Below are positions 42,297 to 54,500 of a DNA stretch of 64,000 nucleotides, in pieces. A program made the position numbers and the translations under genes. The notes under the pieces were generated by a model, which did no database searches, was not told the DNA's origin, and worked only from the letters and a program-made list of their open reading frames with translations. This DNA comes from Anisakis pegreffii (Eukaryota > Nematoda > Chromadorea > Rhabditida > Anisakidae). The stretch's first letter is position 1. The number at the start of each line of letters is the position of its first letter. The stretch covers positions 84,678-148,677 of the forward strand of contig JAPYMA010000958.1 of assembly GCA_035041965.1 (NCBI GenBank). The letters are read 5' to 3'.

Positions 42297-42525
42297 TACT
42301 ATCTCGTTTTTTTTCGAAAACGAGATTTTTCAGCTGGGATGAGTGAAATTTAACCCAGGATGCCAAAGTTATCAAACGAGGATGGAAGCAGTTTATGATC
42401 AGGTTAAGGATACCACATCAGGATCACATGCAATAGAATCTATTGGGATGGTAAATATAATAGAATAGATTATATTGGGTTAGGTTTCACTCATCCCGGC
42501 TGGATAGTCTCGCTTTCTTTCCGCT
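42297..42525. mobile_element. Small inverted-repeat element nested beside the OTU fragment
   Basis: GGGATGAGTGAAATTTAACCC (42338 onward) and the inverted copy ending GTTTCACTCATCCC (to about 42501) belong to longer terminal inverted repeats of about 40 bp. These extend outward through CAGC and a TTTCGAAAACGAGA-like tail. The left end also forms a perfect hairpin of its own: ATCTCGTTTT at 42301-42310 pairs with 42317-42326. No convincing target-site duplication. Confidence 0.55.
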
Positions 42526-43090
42526 AAGAAATGAGTTTTAAACCATTTATTATTAATACTACAACACAATTAAAAAGTTAGGAAAGACTGGATGACGTCC
42601 GCATGCATAACACCATCACAGTTACTGCACTTCAGAAATGTAGGCTTTTAAAGTGGGATCATACAGAGGTTGGAGTGATGAAGGGGACCAAAACTATTTT
42701 TACTCAAAGGATGACAATAATAGCATTTACAGAAACTGAGCGATAGGTGTCAGCTCGGAGGTATATAAAATGATTTACGACCATAACGAAGATGAAAATG
42801 CTTGAAGCGTTTTGTGACATTTGAGTATTTGCATGTTTGGATGAGGCAGAGGTTATGTGACTGTCACGGGATCAAATTGCTGCCTGAATAGTAGAACGGA
42901 TACGGAGATTAGTAGACAAGATGTTTTGGAGTATCGATTAGCAATAATAATGCTGCCAGAGAGGTTAATGAAACGTAGCAATAAGAACTTCAACTGCGGT
43001 TTAGAAGTGAAGATAGTTGTATGTGGTACCAACTGCATGAACCCAGTTATTCATGCACTACTGTATGACAACGACATATAAAAAATAACA

Positions 43091-44528
43091 TCTGTTCCGA
43101 CACTTTTTCCATTTCAATCGCTTGCAAAGGCATTATTTCTACTCATGAAGGTTCTTTTTAAGTTACAATTTCGAAAACTAAACGATGAATTTTCCTGAAA
43201 CCTTCTGTGCTTGTAGAGAATTCAATTCTCTTTCCAATGGACTACTTGGCATTGACCGATCAAATTTCTGTTCCAGCACTTTTTCCATTTCAATCGCTTG
43301 CAAAGGCATTATTTCTCCTCATGAAGGTTCTTTTTAAGTTACAATTTCGAAAACTAAACGATGAATTTTCCTGAAACCTTCTGTGCTTGTAGAGAATTCA
43401 ATTCTCTTTCCAATGGACTACTTGGCATTGACCGATCAAATTTCTGTTCCAGCACTTTTTCCATTTCAATCGCTTGCAAAGGCATTATTTCTCCTCATGA
43501 AGGTTCTTTTTAAGTTACAATTTCGAAAACTAAACGATGAATTTTCCTGAAACCTTCTGTGCTTGTAGAGAATTCAATTCTCTTTCCAATGGATTACTTG
43601 GCATTGACCGATCAAATTTCTGTTCCAGCACTTTTTCCATTTCAATCGCTTGCAAAGGCATTATTTCTCCTCATGAAGGTTCTTTTTAAGTTACAATTTC
43701 GAAAACTAAACGATGAATTTTCCTGAAACCTTCTGTGCTTGTAGAGAATTCAATTCTCTTTCCAATGGACTACTTGGCATTGACCGATCAAATTTCTGTT
43801 CCAGCACTTTTTCCATTTCAATCGCTTGCAAAGGCATTATTTCTCCTCATGAAGGTTCTTTTTAAGTTACAATTTCGAAAACTAAACGATGAATTTTCCT
43901 GAAACCTTCTGTGCTTGTAGAGAATTCAATTCTCTTTCCAATGGACTACTTGGCATTGACCGATCAAATTTCTGTTCCAGCACTTTTTCCATTTCAATCG
44001 CTTGCAAAGGCATTATTTCTCCTCATGAAGGTTCTTTTTAAGTTACAATTTCGAAAACTAAACGATGAATTTTCCTGAAACCTTCTGTGCTTGTAGAGAA
44101 TTCAATTCTCTTTCCAATAAATTACTTGGCATTGACCGATCAAATTTCTGTTCCAGCACTTTTTCCATTTCAATCGCTTGCAAAGGCATTATTTCTCCTC
44201 ATGAAGGTTCTTTTTAAGTTACAATTTCGAAAACTAAACGATGAATTTTCCTGAAACCTTCTGTGCTTGTAGAGAATTCAATTCTCTTTCCAATGGACTA
44301 CTTGGCATTGACCGATCAAATTTCTGTTCCAGCACTTTTTCCATTTCAATCGCTTGCAAAGGCATTATTTCTCCTCATGAAGGTTCTTTTTAAGTTACAA
44401 TTTCGAAAACTAAACGATGAATTTTCCTGAAACCTTCTGTGCTTGTAGAGAATTCAATTCTCTTTCCAATGGACTACTTGGCATTGACCGATCAAATCTC
44501 TGTTCCGACACTTTTTCCTCTTCAATTG
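43091..44528. repeat. Tandem array B, 176-bp unit, about 8 copies, inverted to array A
   Basis: GAGAATTCAA recurs at 43216, 43392, 43568, 43744, 43920, 44096, 44272 and 44448, all 176 bp apart. Copies share arm-specific variants (TTCCAGCAC and TCTCCTCATG) not seen in array A. The first copy keeps the array A forms (TTCCGACAC and TCTACTCATG). The last copy decays after 44518. Confidence 0.97.
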
Positions 44529-47500
44529 ATCACATCACTTTTATTTGATTGAAACTTCCCTGGTTAATCTTTTACTGCTCCCTAAATGAGCCAATTCTTG
44601 TAGCCAGTCTTTGTCTGAACTTGAAAAATTTATTTCTCTTCCCAATGACACCTCATGTAAACATTCAGGTCAGGTGTAGCCTTGAAATACGTCAAATTCC
44701 TGTGCCTCATCGATGAATTAATTCGCCCTATTGGATCTCTTTTTCTCTGTGCTCTACCTGACCGCGTCGCTTCAAAAGTGCAATTTGGCTTCTTTTGCCA
44801 ACCCCATGTAAGAACATCAATACGACACTCTGTTCTCAAACGACACCAACACAATACGCACTTGTATCAAGTGTATATAAAATCGCTTCTTCGAAAGTTG
44901 AATTCATTCATATTGTGCAAGAGTATGGAGTTTCTCCGGACGGGAAAAGAGGTCTTTCATACAGAGAGGAGTTCCCTTGATTTGTTCGGTTTTTGAGGAG
45001 CTTTATGGGCATGAGAGGGCATCACACGTGAGGGAAAGGATAGAGGGGTTTTCCGAGAGAGAAAAAGGCTCTTCAGCAGAGAATCTTGGGAAGATGAATC
45101 TAGGATGGTTGATTCACCCGGCATTCCCTAGAACTCCTAACTCCGCCTGAGATTAGGCGCCCCGCTCTCGATCGCAAACGAAAGAAAGGTGTTCTCCCTT
45201 TTTGATAGTAAACTCGAATCCACAGATCCCTGAAAAGTGTTGACGCGATACTTGGAAGTGTCCAATTTTATCGACTGAGAAGTATCAAATGCGATTTGTG
45301 AAAAAATATCAACAAGGTAAATGCAAAAATGATAGTAGAAATATGTGACGCAAGTGCGGGCTGGATTTGTTCGTAATCTAGGATCGATTCATCCAGGAAC
45401 TGCTTGATAGTGATAATCCGCTGACTGACGTCAACATTTGGAAAAGTGTCTGCGAATATGTGATCTTAAGTTCACGATCATCTCATATGACCACGTGAAC
45501 CTGTAAAATATTGACCCGTGAGTTGGAGAACAGTACTCAACCGATGGCGGAAACTCTTGATGAACAACGTCTTTTTCAAATACATCATTAGCTGTCGGAT
45601 TCGTTGATAAAGTGCAAACGAGCGGAGTAAAAAATTTTGACCAGGTGTATCACCGAAGAGATTTTTTGTTAGCCAGATATGAATGAAACGGGTATCCTTG
45701 TTTCGATTTTCATAAACGTCTAATCGGAACCGATCTCAGCGGTAAATCACAATGATTTTAGATTAACAGTGAAGTGTCATCAACAACACAACAAAAATAG
45801 TGAAGAAAGGTATATAAGAAAAGATTTTATGCGTACAGCCATTGAAGAAAAATCATTTATTATAGACGATTACCGAATGAAATGCGCACAAAGACTCATT
45901 AATTAGAAATCATTGTCACACAAGCTGTTCATATCTTCTAAGCATATTTGCATACATTCGACAAACTGATCAAAAAGCCATAAAAATGTTCTCAAAAAGC
46001 TCTAATAACAAATCCATAATGTTAATAATAACAAGAATAATGATAATAATTATTATTATTACAATATGCATAATAATAACGATAACAGTAGTGAATTTGT
46101 ATCGATATACCATAAACATACGAATACAAAAATCAATCAGCTTCACAGTGTTGCAATACGATCAATAAAGTATGATGCTTTCGTCAAATGGGCTTCAGAA
46201 GACAACGTTGACATCAGAAAACGTTTTCAAAAAATCTAGCCAGGAAATGACCCACTAACTGACCGATGGAATGCAATGCCGGCTGGTTCATCATAAAAGA
46301 GGAAAAAATTCTGGACTAACGGTCATTCAAATGTAGCATCTTCCGATTATGGATATGCAAAAATGTTTGGCTTTCAATAACAGTTCAAGAATTAAAAATT
46401 GGATGCTTTTGAATGTTGTATCGCATAAAATCAAAGAAGAGCGCGTAATATCATTGCATAAAAATCATCTGGTTTTTTGTGGCTCAACACTGGACCACAA
46501 AATTCCTCGATGAATACTCTGAAAATAAAAGCAATCGTTTAGCATTAAGTATTCAACAAGTCGACGAACTCCTTCAGAACAACTTTCACCTATATTTATT
46601 AAAATACTTGGAATAATAATGTAACACTGATATCTATTGATAAAGAATAACAATAAGGAATTCAAGAAACATTTTGCACATTGCATGAAAGAAACTGCTG
46701 ACAAATCACGTAGAAATCAGTTATTTCAGCGATACTTGTAAAAACCAATAATGATCGACCGATATTCCACGCATCAGTACAACAGATTAGTCACCTCCTG
46801 GTCACAAACGATAATGAAACAATGCAGAGTCACATCGATTGAAGTTTGAATTTTTGTCGTCCGACAGGAATTATATGCCACTGCGGTCCAACGATTACCA
46901 GTGACTAATGGTTAGTCACTTTCGACCAACTTCGCTTCCACATATATCTATGAAAAACAAAAGTTACAGCGTGAAAATGGCGCTATTTGACTTGGGCCGA
47001 AAAAAATTTGCATTATCCATACAGAAAAGTGACGAAATAAAACTAACCTTCGCTTTATTCTCAATCATAGTCGCATGTCACCTTCATATAATGGTTAGCA
47101 AGAAAAAAACGACTGATGAGGTTATATCAGTAAACGAGGGCAATCAGCAGGCAGAAGGGAAAATCACTGACGAGTTTGAATATCATGTTGTTGTCAAGAG
47201 AATGAATAAAGGTTCAAATGGACTGAGTCAGTGCCCACAACTGCAACACAAACAGCGAGTATACATTCGTTCCGTAAATATTCATTGTAATCGTACAAGC
47301 AAAACAACTCAAAATGATCACTTCATTTTACGAACAACCAAACAACAAAACCGCTAAATTTTATGCTATTATTTTCTTACAAACCAAGTATCAGCTGTTT
47401 TCAAATTGCCTTAATAGAACGAACATGTAGCAATTCTGAACTATATAACAATTCCAAATAAAAAGTAATTATGAAATACAATGTAATAATAATAATAATA

Positions 47501-48579
47501 ACCCGAAAATATTTTCATCTGATGCGGATTGTTGAATTTCCATTTCATGAAAATTGAAGAATCCGTTCTTTAACAGGATACAAAAAAGCGAAAAATGAAC
47601 GGATGAATAAAAAGAGGAGAATAGAAAAACAAATTACGATATCAATGTTTTATGACGAAACAAAAATTCTTAGAGCAGTGCTTTGAAAGGATTTTTACTG
47701 ATGTTTCTATGCGATCATTGTGATAACATGAAGATCAACCACAAGCAACGCAAATGTATTTATCACAAACCGAATCACCAACTAACCAAATGAAAACGAC
47801 TCGAATCAACTAAACAATGCTTGAAATCATCATAATGAATTGATGTTTAACGAGTATCACTTTTAGGAAAAACGACAATTTCAATTCATTTTATGTGGCA
47901 TTCAGCTGAAAAAAAAGAAGAAAAACGCCTTTTTAAAATCATGAAGCAAGCAAACTACAAGCTGAGCGATCGATATCAGCGATTTGGATGTGAGTAATCA
48001 CTTGAATCGGTCAGACTTTAAAAAAGGAACAAAAGTCAAGTCATCAGAAAAAAATCAAGAAAAAAATTACAAAAATCATACGAAGAAAAGAAATGTCAAA
48101 GACAATCTGAGCAATTGAAGACTAAAAAAAGTAAATTGAAACAACCAAAAAATAAGCCCTTCCATTTAACTTTTAATCTTATTTTCTTCCCTTCTCAATG
48201 TTTCAATTTCTGGTGAATACTGAATCGTTCATCATTATATTCAATTCAACTGTTCAATCATTACTCGATAATTGATCAAGTGATACTAGGAACAACAAAA
48301 ATAATAGTTTGTGGAACATCTGCCATCCCTCTCCACAAATCATGCTCAATTTGTGGAGATCGTAAGCAAATGAGGAAAACAAGGGAATCGTGTAAAGTCA
48401 GCATGTTGAATAAAAATCCTCCACATCCCAACAATAAAAATAATAACAATAGAAATTCATAATTATATGAGATCTACGAGTTCGATATGATTCAGCAGTA
48501 AACGCAAGTATAATAAGTGAAAAAAAATGAATTCGATCTATTCGGGCCGTGAATCTAAAGAAGCATTTCTTAATTCTAT
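44529..48579. other. Intergenic region downstream of biotin-protein ligase
   Basis: No domain-bearing exon was recognised. The plus frame at 46908-47357 (149 codons) has no recognisable domain and may be chance. Short ATA/AAT runs occur near 46020-46090 and 47480-47505. 44930-45180 is richer in G+C and purines than its surroundings, without an identifiable gene. The 3' end of the ligase transcript should lie just below 48580. Confidence 0.45.
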
Positions 48580-51500
48580 TTATAGTTTAACTGAAATCAA
48601 TCCTTTCATCATATCGAACGTATTGCCGTCCGGGTGCACGGTCATCACACGTCCACTCTGCCTGCTACGCACCTCGAGAAAGCCATGCTCATCCAACCCT
48701 CTCACCACAACCTTCTCGTTTGTTTTTGCGAGTGTCACTTCTTCGCGGCTGAATTCAACACTTCATCATTTTTAATGCGTATATCATCCCAAACTAAACT
48801 CAGCTAATCGCTTATAATAGTGAAGTGATAACCGAAAAAAATCCCACCAAAAAAAAACGCTTAAAAACTATATAAAACATTATCAATTTTATCAATATAA
48901 TCAATTGAACACTTAATATGACAATTTCGAAACCTATCGCTTATATGCACTGATCTTTTTGGGCAACCGCAGCTATGAAATGATCAAAAAATTTAACAAA
49001 TGAACAGAATCATTTGCTTTTCTAGATCAAACACGAATGGTCTTACTCGGTTAGCTGACGTATGTGATAACATAAAATTATAATATCGTTTTAATATGCG
49101 AATTATAAAAAATGTTCACCTGTGCAACCAATAATCATAATAGTATTTCAGAAATGCTGATCGACCTTCGGTTTGAAATACATTCACATAAACTGAAACT
49201 AATCAACCTAAACCGAAAGAAGTGCGACATGAAAATAAACACTGACTGTTACGCACGGCCACTATAACTTGTTTCAATTCAAGAAAAATCTTAAATGAAT
49301 GCCAGCGAGCGATCACTGCAAGTGAAAAACGAAACAAACATTCGAATTTGTTGAGCGTATTTGCGATAAACTCCTCGACAGTCACTTCAGTGCCACTATC
49401 AACCGGCAACATATCATTTATACAAACTGTCGGTTTGCTGTTCGCCACATTCAAACCAGCACCTTAAATTATTTTCAGATTTGTTACTTTTTATATCCCA
49501 GTGTTCCCCAACGTAGACACTAGCGCCTTCTTGTGGACGTATTTGAGGGCGCTTTAAGTTTTCGTTTCATTTGAAAAACACGGAATATTTGTCCATTTTC
49601 TTTTGAAATCTCCAAAAATTAATTAACACTGGTGATAGGGTGAATTCATACTTGATTACTACATTATATATGCAGTAAGGCATGCATTCATTATGTAAGA
49701 TAAGTGCTCGTCTAAAGCCAACCCAAAAAGACACACCATCAAAAACTGCTGCTTACCTAAAGTGCATATGATGTGCTCATCGCGCGTTGATGCGTTTACC
49801 AGTAAACCACCCATTTTATACGTTCGCCCATAGTAGATATCATTCGGCCATTTAATTCTTAGTGGAAAATCCTTAAGGTTGCTCTTAATTTCAAGAAAAC
49901 AATACTGTTAATAGCAATAACAAAATTACGTGATGCTAACTTTCAAATCATGTAACGAACAAACACCATCCACCATTGCGACGCATAATATATGCTGAAT
50001 AAAGCCCACATTATCAGCAAGGTTCGTATTTGAAGGGATGAAAAAGTTGAACGAGAACATTGCGCAACCGGGTGGACTCAACCATTGATTACCAGAACGA
50101 CCTGAAATGAGTATAATGCTTAAAATTTGCATTTGACATCAATTAGAAAATTTCACTTGAAAACGAAATAAATCAGTGAAGCAAACAATCCATACAATCA
50201 ATCTTAACGGATATTAATGCGTGCAGCTAAAAAATAATATTATATACATTTGGATTCGCGTTTTTACTTACCCTTTCCCTTTGTTTGTTGACGCGCAATC
50301 ACAACAACTGGCTCTTTCGGCATGCCTACAGCCAAACTGCAAAAATCAATTTATCAATTCATTTCACCTCACCTTACATACTATAATCGATTAAAACGAA
50401 ACAAAAATACGCACAACAGGAACATTTCAAATTCAGAATTTCTAAGCATTCAAAAATCAACCGCTAATGGAGATATATCCATCCATATTAAGAGGGAAGG
50501 GGAAGGGAGTTGATCACTTTATTTGAATTAATTCATCTTATTTTTTAAACTTGTGAAATTCAATTTTTTCATTCAATACTTTGAATATCAAACAAAAACT
50601 ATATTCCATTGAATATCCCTGCTATTTATTTAGCACATTCATTAAACATGATCTAAACAGTTTGGGTGGTCTTTTTTTATATCACGAAACAAAGACGAAC
50701 AAAATGCTCCGTTTCGGTCCAATGATTTCATGGAATTGGTCTCAATCAGCCAGGTAAAATGCATCATAAATTGCTATGATAGCGCAATCAAGACGATTTT
50801 ATTCACTTTAAACAAATATCAAAGAACAATATTTGAGAAACCAACCTTCTTGCAATGTTTTGTGTTGATTCACAAACAGGCACATAAATAAGCGCTTTAC
50901 CAATTCTTTCCGTATCCAATACTCTCAAATGACAGCGATAATAATTGTGAAGAGGATATGAAATTCAGATACAACGAGTGATAGTTAGCGAAAACAGAAA
51001 ACTGTCAATGAATACATCTAACGGAATGCAATACCTGAAGTAGGTTTTCTGATCAAAATCGGGTAAACCCTCGTCACGAGTCCGAACTTCAATTGGGAAT
51101 AAACCAGCCGATGGTTCAGGCAAATCACCGTGTTTTTTGAGCTGTCTTATGATCACTTTCGGAGAGCCACAAAAGTTCTCGTTGAAATGCATTCCCTGTG
51201 ACAATTCAATTTATGCCAGTAGAAATATAACATTAACATTTGGAGTGGAACAGAAATTTTCGAAGAAATCATTTCGATAGAATGTGATGACAGATGTACA
51301 CATGACTGATTAAGAGATGCATATCGTCAAAGTATACTACAGCACTATCTAATAAGTGATTTTGAACACAAACAGAATAATTTGCATGCCATCAACTAAT
51401 AAGAAACACCAAAAGTATTGTCAATGTTTGCGAGGGAAACGTTTGCAATCAACCGAAATCACCTCCATACTCCACGGTAGTCGATCGCTTTGACAGATCA

Positions 51501-54500
51501 AATATCCTCGAGAAGCATGCGGCATTTGTGAATTGTGGATGGTTGGAATCGAAAGTCTAGCGAGAGCATCTGCGATTAGACCAGCTCCACCGGCTAACAA
51601 CTGTTCACTGGTCGCATCACTAAATAATGCGCTCGCTTGTTGTGCGGCATTTTCCATGTAAAGCAACATCGGTGTCTCTGTAATCGTTGAAAAGTTATTA
51701 CACTAAGAAATATGCGAAAATTAATTTTTCGCAACTCAAAAACTGAGATTTATTGAACTCATTGTGAAAATAATTTTCAGCTATCTCATCAGCAAAAGCG
51801 ACTGACAATACACCACTTAAAACATACCAACGCCAATCAATAGCTTCAATGAATTATTATCTCATTGTCATTTTGTCTGACAAATATTGAACCTGGAAGC
51901 TAGTTTGATCTTAAATTTAAGTTTTTATGTGAGAACAAAATGAAAGAAACCTTCATCCTTAGTGACAACCACTGAATATTTATAGCCTCCAATGAGATCT
52001 TTTGCATGAAATGTTTCATTCACCTGTAATAATACAGATCTGTTCTGAGGACGACAACCAGTACTGCGTTATGCATTTTAGAATTTAGCAATGAGATTCG
52101 AATGGAATCAACTCACAGTATTGAATGTTAGATGGCGTTTTTGTTGAAACCTTTTTGTTTTTGAACTTTTCTGTTGAACTCATTGGTTCGGATGGCTCTT
52201 TTTGAATTCACGAATTTACTGAACCTTTTTATGTTTGGCTATCATCTTAAGCGTCTTCTTGAGAAACGTTTCAAAATCTTTGCCGAGTGCACTTGTATGC
52301 CTTTCACCGAATGCCATCTTCAACATCTTCACACTTTTATGCGATGTTTCACATGACGACAGACTTGCCAATAAACTGTTTTGACATATGAATATCATTT
52401 TGCCTGACTGAAAAAAAAAGAACTTATATTCATATTCATATATAGAAGTAATAGGCACTGAACAAATAAGGAATCTCATAAATGTAACTTTAAGCGTTAT
52501 CATGATAATTCAAAAATTCGAATACTTTTGATAATTACTCAACAGCTCTATTAACAATAAGAACTATAAATATGTATGAAAATGATATGTTAAATTTCAT
52601 AAAGTGATGTAAGGTTGCATTTAAATGAAGCAGATTTGAACGTTATGATGAAACGACGACTGACATTGTTGAAGTAGTGTTGAAGTCTGGCCCACGACTT
52701 ATCATCAAGCGTTTTTGTATCAGCAATGAGAAGACAAGCCGTCTCATTACTGATCCACGGATGATCACGTAACGCTTCTTTGGACAGATGAAATACGGTA
52801 TAAGTGTCCGATGAAATCATTGTTGATAACGATGAGGCGATTCCGTTGAAGAGTTCGTTATTATCGCCCGTGTATACGAGGATCTTAACAGTTTCATCTT
52901 CTCACATGCATTTAGAATGCATCGACAAAAACACATAGTTAAATAATGATAGAGAAGTACCGTGGGTGGCTTAGCCTGTGCTTTTTCAACTGGTGCGATA
53001 CTATGAAAACGGCGACGTGTTGGCATGAATGATGGACGTCTGAATGATTCGGGTGAGAAGATGGGCACTCTGCTTAAATGCATCGACGGATGTTCAAATG
53101 CTGATGTGATTGGACTCAACGAATGTCTGCGAATACCTCAAATGTTCACTTTTCTCATATGTTTGTCCCGCAGCATGAGCCTCAGCTAAACTTGAACTCA
53201 TCTCTGCGCCTGAACCTAATCCTAACTTTTACTCAACCGCAATCAAATATCCGTGCGTGATCAAGAGACGCGTGTAATTCAATGTTATACTACAACACTA
53301 ATCATGGTGCGTTTCTCCAAACGAAAAGATGTGTCGCTAGGAACTCTGCACGATGTAATTTTCCCATTTTTTCGACACGATGATCCATTCAAGTGGCAGG
53401 GAATGGAAATGAAAAGGAGGACTCATTGTAGGATGGATGCTACAGATTTTAAAAGTTTTTTCGAAGACCAATTATTCACAGAAGACTTCAATTCATGAAG
53501 TACAATTATGAATTATGAATGAAATGTTGTGTAATGTCTGATTGAAAGATAGTCTGAGTGCATGATGAGATGAGAAGATTATTGTATTGATTCATAAATA
53601 AGAAAGATGAGTTGCAAGTGGTGCAACGAAAATCCTTTTAAAAAAACACAAACTTTTGAGGGATGGATCAAGCAAGAAATCATCTCTCAAACGAGGCAAC
53701 ATACTGGAATGCCTTCTTTGCTGCAATATTTCCAATGCAGATCTCTGATAATCCTGAAATTAGCTATAAACCAATACTTATGCCTCATTCAGCTTCATTA
53801 TTTCCTCTCAGTTGAGCGAGATTTTTCCACAGCAGTGATATTATTACATAGTAAATGAATACTTTGAAATACCTCAAACAAACTCACGGCAACAAACTAA
53901 AACAATACAAAAAAAGAACATAAAACTTTGACTTCGTATAATAACTAATAAGTTTCAATAAAGCCAATGCTAAGCCATCCATACAACGAACAGGATACAT
54001 TAAATGATATTAGTTTGAGAACTATATATTTGAAAGGGGACACTGAATGGGACTCATGAAATCATCTTAATAAAATTCCGAAAACAAACTTCAAATTTGG
54101 AACAAACGAACCTGTGCTAAACTGAGATTAATTGGAACGGTTTTTTTGTGTCCTTGATTATCAATAAGTGTTAAAAGTTTAGTTGCTGTTGTTTGGGTCG
54201 CGTCTTCCAAATTCGAAATATTATTTTGTTTAGGTACAGAAGGAACTGTGCTTTTACTGTGGTTGCGTTCGTGAGCATCGCTTATCTCTTTAGCGTCCGC
54301 AACAATTTTACTTGATGAAAAGTTGTCGTCCATATTCTTTTCAGGTTGCACACTTCTCACACTTTGCAACAACGAACACTGTTGCTTATCCAGACTGCTA
54401 ACCTCTGCAATGCACTATACATCAATCAGTATAAGAATGTATTCATCACAAACAACATTATGTGTCGGTTGTTTTTTTTAAATGTTGAACATCACATCAT

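Larger units (their letters stand above)
40234..44794. mobile_element. Foldback-like element: inverted 176-bp repeat arrays flanking an OTU gene fragment
   Basis: Array A (40400-41240) and array B (43091-about 44528) are the same 176-bp unit in opposite orientation, with a 1.85-kb unique centre. Both arrays end at the same point of the unit on their inner side (CGGAACAG or CGGATCAG). A 19-bp exact inverted pair (40234-40252 and 44776-44794) lies outside the arrays. Long inverted arms built of tandem subrepeats are the hallmark of foldback elements. No transposase and no target-site duplication were found, so this is an architectural inference. Confidence 0.55.

Noticed and set aside
46908..47357. 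149-codon plus-strand open frame
   Set aside because: No recognisable domain, composition like surrounding A+T-rich DNA and no splice or neighbour support.
49499..49632. Possible hAT element starting CAGTGTTCCCCAACG and ending TTAACACTG in a biotin-protein ligase intron
   Set aside because: Only 7 bp of the ends are inverted and the flanking octamers do not match, so no target-site duplication supports it.
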